A DNA stretch of 64,000 bases from Trileptium ribeirensis (Eukaryota; Nematoda; Enoplea; Enoplida; Thoracostomopsidae), in the NCBI GenBank assembly GCA_030248225.1, contig JASANE010028510.1, positions 1-64,000 of the forward strand. The letters are read 5' to 3'. Positions 31,495-43,375 of the stretch are shown here, in pieces (position 1 is the stretch's first letter; the number at the start of each line of letters is the position of its first letter). The notes under the pieces were generated by a model, which saw nothing but the letters and a program-made list of their open reading frames with translations, had not been told where the DNA came from and ran no database searches. The position numbers and the translations under genes were made by a program.

Positions 31495-34400
31495 TGTAAC
31501 AGCCCGAGTTCTTGTCGAATCCCAAACGTTCAAAATCAGGCTATAGGGGCCTCAAAATTCAATGGATAAAGGGCGATCGGATACCGGTGGAGCGTGATCC
31601 AGGGATCTATTGACGCGTTATTGATAAATGTATTGAATAAAATAAATGCTATACTCGTGTTATAAATGTGTAATCACGCTCCACCAGCCCGAGGTGCGCG
31701 GGGTGATTACGCACCAAAATTGAATCAAAATTCAACTGCAGAGGTATCCGATCGATCCCAGGACTGTTGTACATTATGGAAAAAATATTGTAGTACTGTT
31801 ATGTTATTGTTTCGTAGTGAAATGTGGGACGGATGCGTAGTCGGCGGGGACAAGGGGGAGAGATTTCGCGTTTTATTACAACCCGGCGTGACAAATTTTG
31901 ATGATTAGGTGCCCCAGGGTCGGTTCCGGTGCGCATCCGTGAACAATAACTATGCAATATATGTGTTTGTTCGTTGATAAAGTAATATATTTACTTGGTG
32001 CTTGCGTCCGGGTGCCAGGATGGGACGGAATGTCGTACGAAGTCCCCGGCGACAAAAAAGGGCAATTTGGGTTTGTTTTGCAATGGTCCGGGACCCGTGA
32101 GTTTATCCTGACACGCCGGCGCAAGCTGATATGTATTTTGTGCGGTACGGGCTAAATGGAATGCTTAAAGTACGGGGCAAAATTTACTTAACATGGAAAG
32201 AGTCTCATTTTTAAAGGGGTAGCAGTAAATTGAAATTTTGGGGGTTTTTGTAGATTTCAAACAAAAAGGGGGACATTAAATTATAATTAGGAACCTATAA
32301 GGCTTTAAAATTTCTTGTTCGGGTCAACTTACTCCCAACTCGTAAGTACTTAGGGACCCCCGATCCCGCGTTTGAACTCTGAAACTTTAGGGCCCTAAAT
32401 CACTACACCCCGAACCAAAACTTCTCGATTTTGGAGCTCTGTACATTACTTAGGCCCTATACTAACCAGTTCACTGAAAACCGGGGCCACCCGCCCCAAC
32501 AGGTCTCCACAGGATTCCCCTAACTCACTTGGGATCCGAAAATTCCCTATCGTGCACGCATTTATCTGCCTATTACGGGCTTTCTATGGGGCTTACATTA
32601 AATTTGAATTTCTCCTGAGCAGGCGACCAGCCAGGGCATGGATACGATCCCGCCCCCTTCCGCCTGCTCCCTTCCGTTCCTGAAATATAAACAAAAATAA
32701 TAAAAAATATTACGGCGAATAATGCGCCCGAAGCGCTGATATATTTTCCTATCTCGAAAACCTCGCGCCGACCAGCGCGAGGTTCTGTTTTGTTTACGTG
32801 CTATTTGGCACATTTCGGCCACTATGCATTGTGGCCTGTTGTTATTGCTGGCGGCAGTTTCGCTTTTGGCAAATGCTACATAGACCGGCTGGTAGCAGGG
32901 TTGGCTACATTGACATACGGTACAGATGGCGGTTTGTTGTGTATCTACGTCGACGTTTGATCTTTATATATGTATCGTTTAAAGTTTTCAAAAATTTATT
33001 TAAAATTTAAATTCTAAGGGTCTAGCATTGACAACCAACATAAAGGGGGGGGGGTAGGTAGACAGTATAAAAGAGACTGCCCGATTCCCCGATCGGGACC
33101 AGTCGAGTTTTAAGTTTTCAGAAGTTGGCGGTTGTCGCCATTAAATAGGTTTTTCTGTTTATTTTGTCTTCGCGCATAGGGGTTTGCTTTTCCAGTCTTT
33201 TGGTTTATACCAGGGTCGGTTTTTCGCCGTGCCTCCACGGTGGAGAGCCTCCCATGGTTGCTGGTGCTTCTTTTCGATCTTGCGAAGTGCCGCCCTTTGC
33301 GGACGTTGGAGTGTCGGAAGGATGCTCCGCGCGCCCGTAAAGCACGGACCCCGTTGAAATTCACAAATTGCATCAAAATTAGTTTAAATTTTCACTCGCC
33401 GCATCTCGACTGGTTCCCCGCTCCTCGGACGTTTTTCTTCTTTCGCAGGTCCGAGGAATGATCAAAATTGTCAAATTTAGGAAAAAGGGACATTGCATGA
33501 AATTTCTAGGTTGAGGAAAATTCAGTGACAATAGTTTTGTTCGACGTGATGGGGACCAGAATTTCTCTAACTAGGCCTTAGTCAAAACTTAAGGGTGGTG
33601 ACGAGAGTGATATTAAGGACGTAGCCGTTTGCATCCGCAGGTGACACGCGTTGTCCCCAATCGTTTGAAATCGAGCTTCAGCGCCGAATCTTCATTCGTT
33701 CGTTGTTTCTGCTGCACCTGGTTAGATTCTGATGCAAACGACTGCGGGCCCGCAAGTGACAAAATTCTAGGAGAGAGAGTCACTCGCTAAGCGGAAAACG
33801 AAACAGCGGCTGGAGCTGGCGGTGAGCTAAGTTGCGTTGAAAATTTTGGGTGGAACGTAGATTTTCTAACCGTGCAACTACGGGGGAAGTCTAGGTTGAC
33901 ACCCTCTCCTGGAGCCCTCTGGGACTGAGTTTCGAATTGAAATTGTGGACGCCCAGTCCTGTTTTTCATCCGGAGTGTTCGGGGCGTAAAGGACGATTGT
34001 TGTCACTCACTAGGCGACCCCCGCGTCTCAAAAAGGACAAAAAAGGGGGGAGGCAGTTTTCATGATTAAAGGAATTAGAATGACGAGCCCTGCTCAATTG
34101 AAAATTTGACTAAGGATCATTATCGTTTTCGTTCAGGATCTAACGTTCCCTTTGTCGACCGACGCGATCGACTCGAGTAAACGCTATCAGGATAGGAGGT
34201 TCAACGGGAATGCTATATTTGTACTGGGGTATCTTTCAGGGTACCCCAACTTAAATTTGTTTATCTGATAAATGATGTAAATGAACTGTCGTGCGCCCCG
34301 ATTGGGCGAATTTCATAAAGTGTGCTAAATATAAAACAAAGGATTCAGGAGTAAATCAATTGAATCGCGTGTTGTTTTTAAAGCAGTTAGGAGTCTTGTT

Positions 34401-35153
34401 TAAATTTCTGCCCCCGTAGAAACTCAGAACTAGTTGCAACAGAAACCTCTCAGGATTTTTGAACCAAAGTCAGCCTTCTGTTGCTGCGAGCAAGCCATCC
34501 ACCCCGCGCCCCGTCGAGTTAATTCGCTAACAAGCTCACTCGCTTAGCAAGCACCCCTTTGTACCCCGCCTTCTATCCATGTTTCGCTCTAACCACCTGG
34601 AACGCTCCCGTTGCGAATACTTCCATGGTAATTGTCGCTTTGCACAACTCGCATCCCAATAGATAACGTTAGTAATCACAGGAGAGACACTCAAGGGACT
34701 GGGGCCTCCGCCTCAGTGCCCCTACGTAAAACAAGTAACTAAATTCGGTCACCATTCAAGTTTTATAGGGCCAGTCATGTTTCACTTAGGATTAGAAACA
34801 GGACAATAATGCATAGAGACATACCAACGGGGAAAGTCACTAGGATCACGTTAGGACCAGAGAACCCCGCTTAGGGGATAATGAGGGAAAGGCGAGTCGG
34901 CCTTATTACCTGTGAGCAGGCTTAGGGGTTGACTCTCCCTCGGGGGACCTCATACCATTATACACGTGGGCCAATAAAGGGGCCAGGCCGAACACCCTGG
35001 TAAACCCGCCGGCAGCCTGCTAAGCTAAGCGGTTCCCTGGGTCATCGCATAGATCGCCGGGGAGTCGTGGAAGCCGGGGTTGTCCGGGCACCACACGCTA
35101 AGGAGAAAAGTGGTGCAGCTGGGATCCCTTAGGGCCAAAACTGGTCCTAGTAC
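31495..35153 (+). repeat. Giant LTR, 3'-truncated (LTR3)
   Basis: It starts TGTAACAGCCCGAG after GAGA and follows LTR2 almost base for base to ...GGTCCTAGTACA at 35153, equivalent to ~22722 of LTR2. The last ~1.5 kb of the LTR is missing. It lacks short stretches present in LTR2 (near 31845, 33938 and 34877). It carries the TATA promoter at 33066-33072 and the hairpins at 33127-33139 and 33421-33457. Confidence 0.88.
33066..33107 (+). promoter_or_regulatory. LTR3 core promoter
   Basis: TATAAAA at 33066-33072 has the same start-site block as LTR2 and an upstream G8 run, one G longer than LTR2. Any transcript from here would read rightwards into unique DNA at 35.5 kb. Confidence 0.6.
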
Positions 35154-35460
35154 AAAATAGGGGCCTGGGCAAACACCATACTAAACCCACCAGCGGTTTT
35201 GAAAGCTAACCGGTTCCCTTAGGCCAGGATTAAGGTTACCGGAGAGTCGGAATTATCTGGGCTCCATAGGTAAAAACGTAAGATCCCTTCGGTTAGAGCT
35301 AGTCGTAGCACAAAATACATAGGGCTTGAAATCCATAAGGGAATTAAGAACAGTGGGAATGTTGCCAGGGTGAACGTAGCAGCAAAAAGTTACTCAACTG
35401 TGAGCTAAGGTCATGCTTAACCGCTGCCTCAGAGGGGTAAATGTTTATACGGTGATACCA
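35154..35460 (+). repeat. Diverged relic of the same LTR fused to LTR3
   Basis: Immediately after LTR3 breaks off, sequence such as GGGGCCTGGGCAAACACC, then ACCGGTTCCCTTAGG and CGGAGAGTCGGAA, follows the order of LTR2 22545-22800 (GGGGCCAGGCCGAACACC, GCGGTTCCCTGGG, CGGGGAGTCGTGGAA). Substitutions are heavy. A faint match continues through CTCAACTGTGAGC. It is an older or different subfamily copy, so LTR3 joined an existing LTR. Confidence 0.6.
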
Positions 35461-35685
35461 GGTTGGAAAATCTGGCATCATATGAAAATGGGAGGTGGAA
35501 GCTTTACTTGATCCAGAAATAATGGCTCATTATCATCGAACGAATTATGATGTTTACTGCGAATGGAATAATGAAAATATTAACACAGTAACTTAAATCA
35601 GCAACTACTGGTACTATTATACAACAAACAAAAGTACAGCTTCGTTCAAAATACAAATATCTGACAGAAAACAAAGCCAATAAGC

Positions 35686-36093
35686 AAATTTCCGAATCGC
35701 CAGTCTCTGTGGTTTCCCAAAACGATATCTGCGACATCCGTTTCTGTTTGTGAAAAATGCTGTGGTCTTTCCTTTAACTCCCTCAAGACCAAAATTGGTA
35801 AAATAATTTTGATAAGACCTAAAATTTCCGAATCGCCAGTCTTTGTGGTTTCCCAAAACGATATCTGCGACATCCGTTTCTGTTTGTGAAAAATGCTGCG
35901 GTCTTTCCTTTAACCCCCTCAAGACCAAAATTGGTAAAATAATTTTAATAAGACCTAAAATTTCCGAATCGCCAGCCTTTGTGGTTTCCCAAAACGATAT
36001 CTGCGACATCCGTTTCTGTTTGTGAAAAATGCTGCGGTCTTTCCTTTAACCCCCTCAAGACCAAAATTGGTAAAATAATTTTAATAAGACCTA
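35686..36093. repeat. Minisatellite, 3 x 136 bp
   Basis: Three direct copies start at 35686, 35822 and 35958 with AAATTTCCGAATCGCCAG. They differ at only a few bases, and a fourth copy begins at 36094 and fades. The unit length is not a multiple of three, so the repeated peptides it appears to encode change frame; I treat it as non-coding. Confidence 0.9.
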
Positions 36094-39045
36094 AAATTTT
36101 CGAAAACTTTGTTACAGACAAATGCATTTTACATATTATTCGAACCGCATTGGTGAGCTGAGTTGTCAGGTGAAGTTATGACCATTTATATATTCTAAAT
36201 CCAAAGCAAAATCGTTAACCCATGAGTCGATTGCACTGAGTTTATCATTCGAATAAGCTTGTCAATGGTTGGTTCGGACATATAAAATTATGCATTTATA
36301 TAGTAAAAATTTTGGGTGCCAAATGCATCTTCGAACCATGGGCCTCAAAATTGGCCGAACTTGGCCTTGAGGCCAAGAATTGAAAGACCCAAATGCTGAG
36401 AAGTTTATCTTAACATCGGTTTAGTATATCCAGAACGCCGTAGTATGCAGACATAGGTATTACTTCGCTTTCGTTCCTAGAAGTTTACATTAACCAAATT
36501 TTCTTTTTATTTCCATAAAATACATCAACCAACAATAATTAACCCCATACTTCCGGAATTGGTTTGCATTCCGGCAAGGGGTGGAGCCGGGGCGATGACA
36601 CTACCACAGTCATTTGGCTTACAGTTGCGCTTACTAACCACTGAACCATTATGACGCTGTTGCTCAAATCATTAAGGCTCTTCGTAACACTAGCGAATAA
36701 GAACATGCAGTAAAACGCGCGATATGCCGCTAACTGAGCTAACGCAGTATTTCGCATTGTATTAAGTTGCCATACAGTAACAACATGCGTTAAAGGGTTC
36801 CTTAATGGCTTAATCAGCTACATTTCCGTACTGAAATGAAAATTTTATAATAACAACTTTTCGCGTTGCAACTACACTTTGTGCATTTATCGAACATGAC
36901 TAGGTTATGCATCGTGCTGGTTACTAAATCCGATATTTAGATAATTCATTAATCTCTCTGCCAATTGGCATCAGGCACATTGCAAAGCGTTGTGCTGACA
37001 AAGTAGGTATGTCGCCTTACGTATGTATGTTGTTGTTCGCACATTTTGGTTGGTTCATTTAGCCATTTAGTTCTTAAATTGACACATTTGTCAGCTCGTA
37101 CATTGCAAAGCGATGCACTATCCGAGTTTGTCGTGCAAAGTGCGTTGTTGTTCGCTCGCTTTATGAGGTTCCTTAAGGAAAAGTGCAACAGGTCCCAGAA
37201 AGCGTAGTAGTTAGCGTACAAGGTTCGCATCCAAGCGATCCGAAATCAGATCCAGAAGCAAACGTTAGTACAATACTGTACATAATAAACATTAGTCTAA
37301 GAAAGAAAGGGTTAATCAAAATATAAACTATCGATCGACTAAGGAACCTCGCAACAACTCCATATAGCTCTGAAGTTTGCGTACGCCGTTGTCAAATCGG
37401 GATTCTAACCGCGGGTTTCTCAAACATTGTACGATACACATGCGTGAATCAACGGTAAAAGTTTGTCTAAATATTACAGGTATATCTAAAAAATTCGCAG
37501 TGTTGATTCGGAAAAAAACTGATAGGTGAAATCTTCTCAAGCAATTATGCATAAAATATGACAATTCCTCAAATCATGTTTAGGAAGTAATCGTTATAGT
37601 GAGAAAATCCAAACATAAATACAAAGCGTCAGCATGTGACGAAACCCCAAACACTGTCGCTTCAAAAAACGGAATGCCTAAAGCGTAATTATATTTATTG
37701 GTTCTAAGATTTCATTAAAATATCCGAGTCTGTTTAATTATATATTCTTACAAACCTACTTAAATCTAGTTCTTTTGTGGGAATTGGAGCACTATGGCCA
37801 TTTGCATTGCAGTTACTTTTTGATCGAAGGAAATCTTCAACTGCCACGAAATTTATATCGTGATTACTATATTAATACTTGTAAATAACGCACGTATTTC
37901 TCAGCATATCGTCTAATTAATGATTGAGTGGTAAGCTTGTATTGAACATAATAATGTTAAAACTACACTGACGTTGTCAGTTCTGGGCTCGAAAAAATAG
38001 CAACATGCAACTTTCAACCTTTATTGATTACTTCAGTTCGATTATGCGTAATTTAGGGAGGACTAATTGGTGAAAATATGAATAATACTTGGTTGCAGGG
38101 GTAAATATCAGCTCTGGTGTAGACGATGTGTATCACCGGAAAAGAACTGAAATTCGCTGAAATTTTAAACCGAATCTGTCACAAAACTGTATTAACGATT
38201 CCACTGAAAAAGTAATAACATTGACGCTCGAGAAGTTCCTACAAATTAGAGACTTAACATTGCCTGCAATTTAGTATAAATGATACCGAAAATTCAATTA
38301 AACAGATAATTTTAATGATGATTCATACAGTTGTCCTTTACGAACGAATCCTCGTAAGGTTAAATGTGTGATTACGTACACGAAGAACCTAATAACATTA
38401 ATTATAAATTTTCAGTAAATTTTGCAAATATTATATAGTTTAGTTAACCGAAAATGACCAAAAATATTATTTAATATTTTAAATAAGTCGAGGTATATAT
38501 TTATAAATACGTATCTACACGTAGAGCGCTATGACACATCAACACAAACATTTCGAGCTGTTTCAATCCGACCATCCGTTGCTGAGATATGACGACTAAA
38601 AGCTATACCGTGAACTAATTGCACAAGCTATTGCGATCTTAATTAAATGTTACAAGGTCATACTACCTAAGGTAGTTGCGAATTACTTGTACAAATTCAA
38701 ATTGTCGTATAATATTGATGTACAATACGCATATAATTTTAAAAAATCGGGACAAGAAAATTATTAATACAAACACGACACAGTATTGAAGAATATTATT
38801 GAAATAATTACGAAACAGTTCAATTTCTGTAGAATAAATTTTAATAAAAGCAATACAACAGTTTATTAAATCATAGTAAGTGCATAATGTATACATATAT
38901 GTTGACAAAATAAGATTCCATTTATACATAATTATATCAGATACCGCTTCGAGTACTCTTCGATAACTATCCACAATATCAAAATTTAATATATACTCTA
39001 AAAACTCAGTTAGACAATCCTATCTCGCAAGAGAAAAAATTAGTC
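36094..39045. other. AT-rich intergenic DNA
   Basis: No supported gene. It contains a GGCCTCAA...TTGAGGCC inverted repeat at about 36345-36378, a tRNA-like SINE candidate (36540-36670), and an imperfect repeat of ATTGCAAAGCG...TTGTTGTTCGC at 36975-37165. Open frames such as 38663-38974 are AT-rich and lack recognisable domains. Confidence 0.45.
36540..36670 (-). repeat. tRNA-like SINE candidate
   Basis: On the minus strand TGGTTCAGTGGTTAGTAAGC (at about 36628-36647) fits a polymerase III A box. The expected B box about 40 bases later is poor (GTAGTGTCATCGCC). It is followed by a GC-rich tail. Degenerate, so low confidence. Confidence 0.3.
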
Positions 39046-39400
39046 TAATATCGGCACAGCCTGAGCTAAAAATTGTTTGAGGTAGCGACGTAAGTCAAAC
39101 TTTGACTCAGTCCGGGTGTGATATGGCTAATTGAGCCGAATCTGACTCATTTACTGCGACAGAAAAGGGTTGACTCATCTGTAAGAAATGTGACTCAATC
39201 TCTTTACAATGTGCCTAATATTGGCATAGCCTGAGCAAAACTTTTTTGTCGCAGCAGTGCAAGTCAAACGTTGTCTCAGTACGAGTAACGTTTGAATCAC
39301 TCTGGGTGGGATATGGCTAACTGATCCGAATTTGGGTCATTTTCTGAGACGGAAATGGTTGACTCATTTGTGTGAAATGTGGCTCAACTTTTATATAGTG
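39046..39400. repeat. Direct duplication, two ~170-190 bp units
   Basis: Unit 1 (39046-39212) and unit 2 (39213-39400) share, in order, CTAATATYGGCAYAGCCTGAGC, GACTCA-type motifs, GGGATATGGCTAA, TGAGACGGAAA and TTGACTCATYTGT. They differ by substitutions and a ~20-base insertion in unit 2. TGACTCA-like motifs recur many times. No coding potential. Confidence 0.65.
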
Positions 39401-39776
39401 CACCCTGAATTCAGTTTTTATAACTAATTTTTCTCACTGAAATTTCAAAATACGCTTTAAAAGTTAATACAGTAAAAAAATATCCCCAAAAAAGTCCCCG
39501 AAATGAAGTTTTTCACACAGCTACGAAGACTTCATACAGACGTTTAGCATATGTCTTTGGCTCCAACCAAGTAACTACCGATGTCTTTTTCGGTGTTGAA
39601 TATGAAACTGACAAGTTTCGGGTGCAAAAATTAATTATTTTACAATAAAAGACGAAACATTAAGTCTATATATACACTAATTATGGTGATACTATACAAA
39701 TTATAAAAATAATGTGCATTGTGAAACATAATATCAAACTGGTTATAAGCTAATGTATCGATGGTGACAGTAAACT
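39401..39776. other. Non-coding AT-rich stretch
   Basis: I see no gene, RNA or repeat of note here. Confidence 0.4.
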
Positions 39777-40208
39777 TTAGCACTTAGTATACGAGTAAAA
39801 ATTACAATGCCATCGAAACGGGGGAGGGTTGCACATCAACGAACTGATAATATTGGACATAGCCCAGTTTGATGGTGAAGACTGAACTGTTTAGGCAATC
39901 TGGTTAGTATTTTAGGCCTAAGCTTTGCTCAAATATAAGCATTGTATACTGTCCCAAAGTTCAGATCGGGCGCTAACTATCCGCACCCTCTCACCCATGT
40001 GACAAATTTGTGTTCGCAAGGCTGTTTCGGATATCCGCCAGTAGAATGCGGGTACTATGTTGTACATAACCCCATATTTACCTGCTGAGCATACATTAGC
40101 GCCTAATAAACCGAATATGTTGCTACTAAGATAAGATCCATAACACTCCTCGAACGGAGCGAAAGAACGTCCGCCCGATCCATAACAGTCCGCAAAACGT
40201 CCGTACAT
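39777..40208 (-). CDS. Tentative two-exon small gene (78 residues)
   Basis: Unrecognised. Exon 1 would be 40208-40082, starting at an ATG with an in-frame stop upstream, and ends at CAG|GTAAAT (phase 1). Exon 2 would be 39886-39777, after a GCCTAAACAG acceptor, in matching phase and ending in TAA. The first exon is Gly/Tyr/Ser-rich (FADCYGSGGRSF); the second has NPPPFRWHCNFY and several Cys. No signal peptide or domain is clear. The coherent phase and less AT-rich codons in exon 1 are the only support; chance is a real alternative. Confidence 0.25.
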
Positions 40209-41493
40209 AAGATTTCTTCTGTCCTACGACGTACTCACATTAAGAAAATAAAAACCACATCGCACGCTGTCGTAATTACTGTCAAGTTTACCAACGATGT
40301 AATTACAGCAAATAATTATCATGACCTCATTCAAAAATTAACGAAATTACTTTGGCATATGTTGTACCATGATTGTGAGACTCGGGTCTGTGACCACAAA
40401 TATATTTGTACTACGTATTTGTCTAAACTTCGTAGACATACATAAAATATATACCCATAATAGATATATTTTGCGTATTAGCTGTACTCATACATATATA
40501 GACATAAACAAAGATAGTATGGATGGCCCCCTCATACAAAGATATTATGGATGGATCATTAGGTATGTATATACATTTAACAACAAATAATATCCACAAT
40601 CAATTTGACTATATTAACAGAACATGCAAGCAAATTTTGATAGTCACTGCTAACAGCTACGGCTGTTGGGCTGCAACTGTTCTGCAAACCAACCAGCCCA
40701 GCTTACATCGCAAGGAAAGTTCTCAAAATGATAACGTTTTGTAAACAATTTCATATACAACCATTGAATATTGGAAAGAAAACGGTACCAGTTCACAAAT
40801 CACACACTCCATTTGTGTTTCAATATTGAAAAACACTAATTTCCTACAGACGCTAGCGTTTGGGTTTATAGAAGCTCCAAAACTTTATACAAATTCAACC
40901 AACGCTTTATTCCCTGAACGTGCCGAGACACGAACTACATCGTAGCGATCTGAGGATTATTCTTGTCAACTGAGTTATCAAAACATTATAAAATCGATCT
41001 ACGCAGCCTAATGTAAAATCAAGTCATTTTACCCCGAAAAAACTGTTGATATCGGTCAAACAATGTAAACTAATATCCTTTTAAATTCGAACATGTTGTA
41101 TGGGTGAGAAATAGCCATATTTTCAAGCTCAGTCACGGTTCTTCTAGAACCATGTCCGGCTGGACTGTCCGTGTAAACAGTCTCAGCTCTGATCTTCATG
41201 AATCGTTCCCAACTTGGCCCGAGTCTCCCGATGACAAGCAATCCATATTCAGTTCGGCTGTTAATGGTAGATGTTGGTCATTTCTTAATATTAGAAAGAA
41301 CATAATATATACAAACCAAGTATATATTTTAGAAACTTTTAAGAGCTGAACAGAGGTAATTTCAGCTGTACTCAATGTTGACTGACGATAGGGCTATACA
41401 TCAGTTGCAGTAACGATGCCTGCCTGTTATCAGTGCGTTTAAAACTTGACCTTTTTCAGATACACTAAGCTAGACTCGGCTCTCACAGATAGG
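40209..41493. other. Intergenic DNA with a structured patch
   Basis: No supported gene. At 41120-41240 a less AT-rich patch contains two adjacent hairpins on the minus strand: GACTGT/ACAGTC and GGTTC/GAACC. I did not recognise the family. Confidence 0.4.
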
Positions 41494-43375
41494 CAGGCTT
41501 CGCATGGGAATGGTTTATTCCCACAAAAATGTCATGGAAATTCCCACAGTTCGAGGCTTTGGTTACCCCTATGACGTACAATATGTTCTCCTAACACGTT
41601 ACCAGCTGTTATTTCGCATTTGGTATGAGTATGCCCTAGGATCCGCACGGTGAGTGACAGCTCGCTACCCAGAGTGTTACCCATGCTGTGTGCGGGCAAG
41701 CAATTACTGGGTATGCTCATCGCCGTCGGGGCCGCGCCACAGGTCCCAGCTTGTACTGCTACTAGATATAAACCCTCCTCTATTTTCCAGCACACACTGG
41801 GATGCTGAATACAAACGTTTCTTCTGCAGAGATAGCGCAGGCGCGAATATGTGTCTGCATGACAGAATTGAGCGAGATATAAAACATTTCTTTCGGTTAA
41901 ACCAATTTTTGCGCGATGATACTTTCATGTATCTTCATCACCGGTTTCTTCGTTTTTCATTATCGTTAGGAAGGAAGGAATTCAGAAAGTTCTCAATGAA
42001 ATTCGCTATGATGTTGGCATCATTTCGAGAAATATGATACCCGTCTTTGGTGAACATGTCCTGTCTCAAGCCATTGCCGTTGAACTACATTCAAGTCAAA
42101 TTGAGAGAAATAACATTTGTAGGGTCATTGCCCATTACATCGAATTAATGTTTATCTGCAGCATTACCTTCTCGCATAAAAACCGCTCAGGCATATTAGG
42201 CTGAATTCAGTGTTGCCACCATCGACGACACAGAAACGATGACAACGGATACGGTACTCGCAGTTGAACGAAGATTATATTAGGATATTTAGAGCACACC
42301 TTCTGAATGATTTGTAAATACGTCGACATTTTCTGTCGCCTGCTTTTGCCTGCCTAGAGCTGAACCGTCGACTTTGGCTTTCCAAGGTCGGTCATATCGG
42401 TGCAAATAAACACTAGTTTAGGATGAAGTATGGCGCCGGTTCCTAGTGTTTCATCTATAAGACCCCAAACCTGGAACAAACTCTTTCCAAAAAAAGGTCC
42501 ATGACCGAAACTGACGTCACTTTATGTCTTTTTAGCGTTAGAATCGCCAAACAGTGAAGCAGTTGTTATTATATCAGAATAAAACTCAACACCAATATAA
42601 CAACTGTCTATTGCAGTTAAAATCACTAAACAGACCATATCTATAGTATCTTAAAAAATAACAGCAGCTCACCAGACAGTTTCATGTATCGTCCAGTCAA
42701 ATAAAGGCTTATCTGAAAACGCAGGCTTTGGAAGTGATGACACTGGTGAGGATAGTGAATAAATATAAAACATTAATTTCAATGTCGCAAAAAACTGTTT
42801 TTGCTTTCTTAAACGCTGGATCGCGAAAGACAGGTTTAGTATCTTGGCGAAAATTTTGTCAAAAGACGATACGAGATAAGTTTGTATCTTCGACATTTAT
42901 GAACGTCAGGAGATCGGTTAAAATCGTGGGTCCCAGCCTGCTAGACAATTTTTATTTCTAGCACCCCTGCTACAGTCTGACAATCAGGGCGCGGTTTTAT
43001 GTCTAGCAGCAGTAATGGTGGTCCGGCCTATGCCTACCAGGCGCGGCCGCTCTGGCGATGGGGACCCTGAACCGGTGTTCAAGACCTCGAATAGCCGGCT
43101 CTGTAAGTGAATTCACCGTGGACTATGAATAACTAATTTCACAAAGTTAAAAAGTTCTATGAACTAATGACCACTACAATGGTTACATACATTTGTATAA
43201 ATATTAGCTTAGGCTTCCAGAAATATTTTGCGAGTCATGGCGCTTTACTGGTTGTTAACCCAAAATCATCAAGCTTGTGAGCTGAATTTTCCCACCATGG
43301 GTTCAGAATTCCCATGCGAATCGAGTGGATTCGCATCCCATTCTTATGGGAATTCCAATTCCCATGCGTAGCCTG
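41494..43375. mobile_element. TIR DNA transposon remnant, hAT-like ends
   Basis: Left end GCAGGCTTCGCATGGGAAT (41493-41511) and right end ATTCCCATGCGTAGCCTGC (43358-43376) are near-perfect inverted repeats, 17 of 19 bases. Inner copies of the TGGGAAT motif form subterminal palindromes (41504-41524; 43313-43345). The CAGGC start and the flanking eight bases (CAGATAGG against CACGTAGT, 5 of 8) resemble an aged hAT insertion. No transposase is recognisable. Short frames at 41816-42200 and 42730-42960 may be decayed coding or captured DNA, so the element is probably non-autonomous. Confidence 0.55.

Noticed and set aside
35617..36009. 130-codon minus frame with repeated peptides in the minisatellite
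   Set aside because: The 136-base unit is not divisible by three, so peptides shift frame from unit to unit. No start or domain supports a protein.
38663..38974. 103-codon minus frame that looks like a membrane protein
   Set aside because: Very AT-rich sequence gives Ile/Phe/Tyr-rich frames by chance; no family motif or neighbouring gene supports it.
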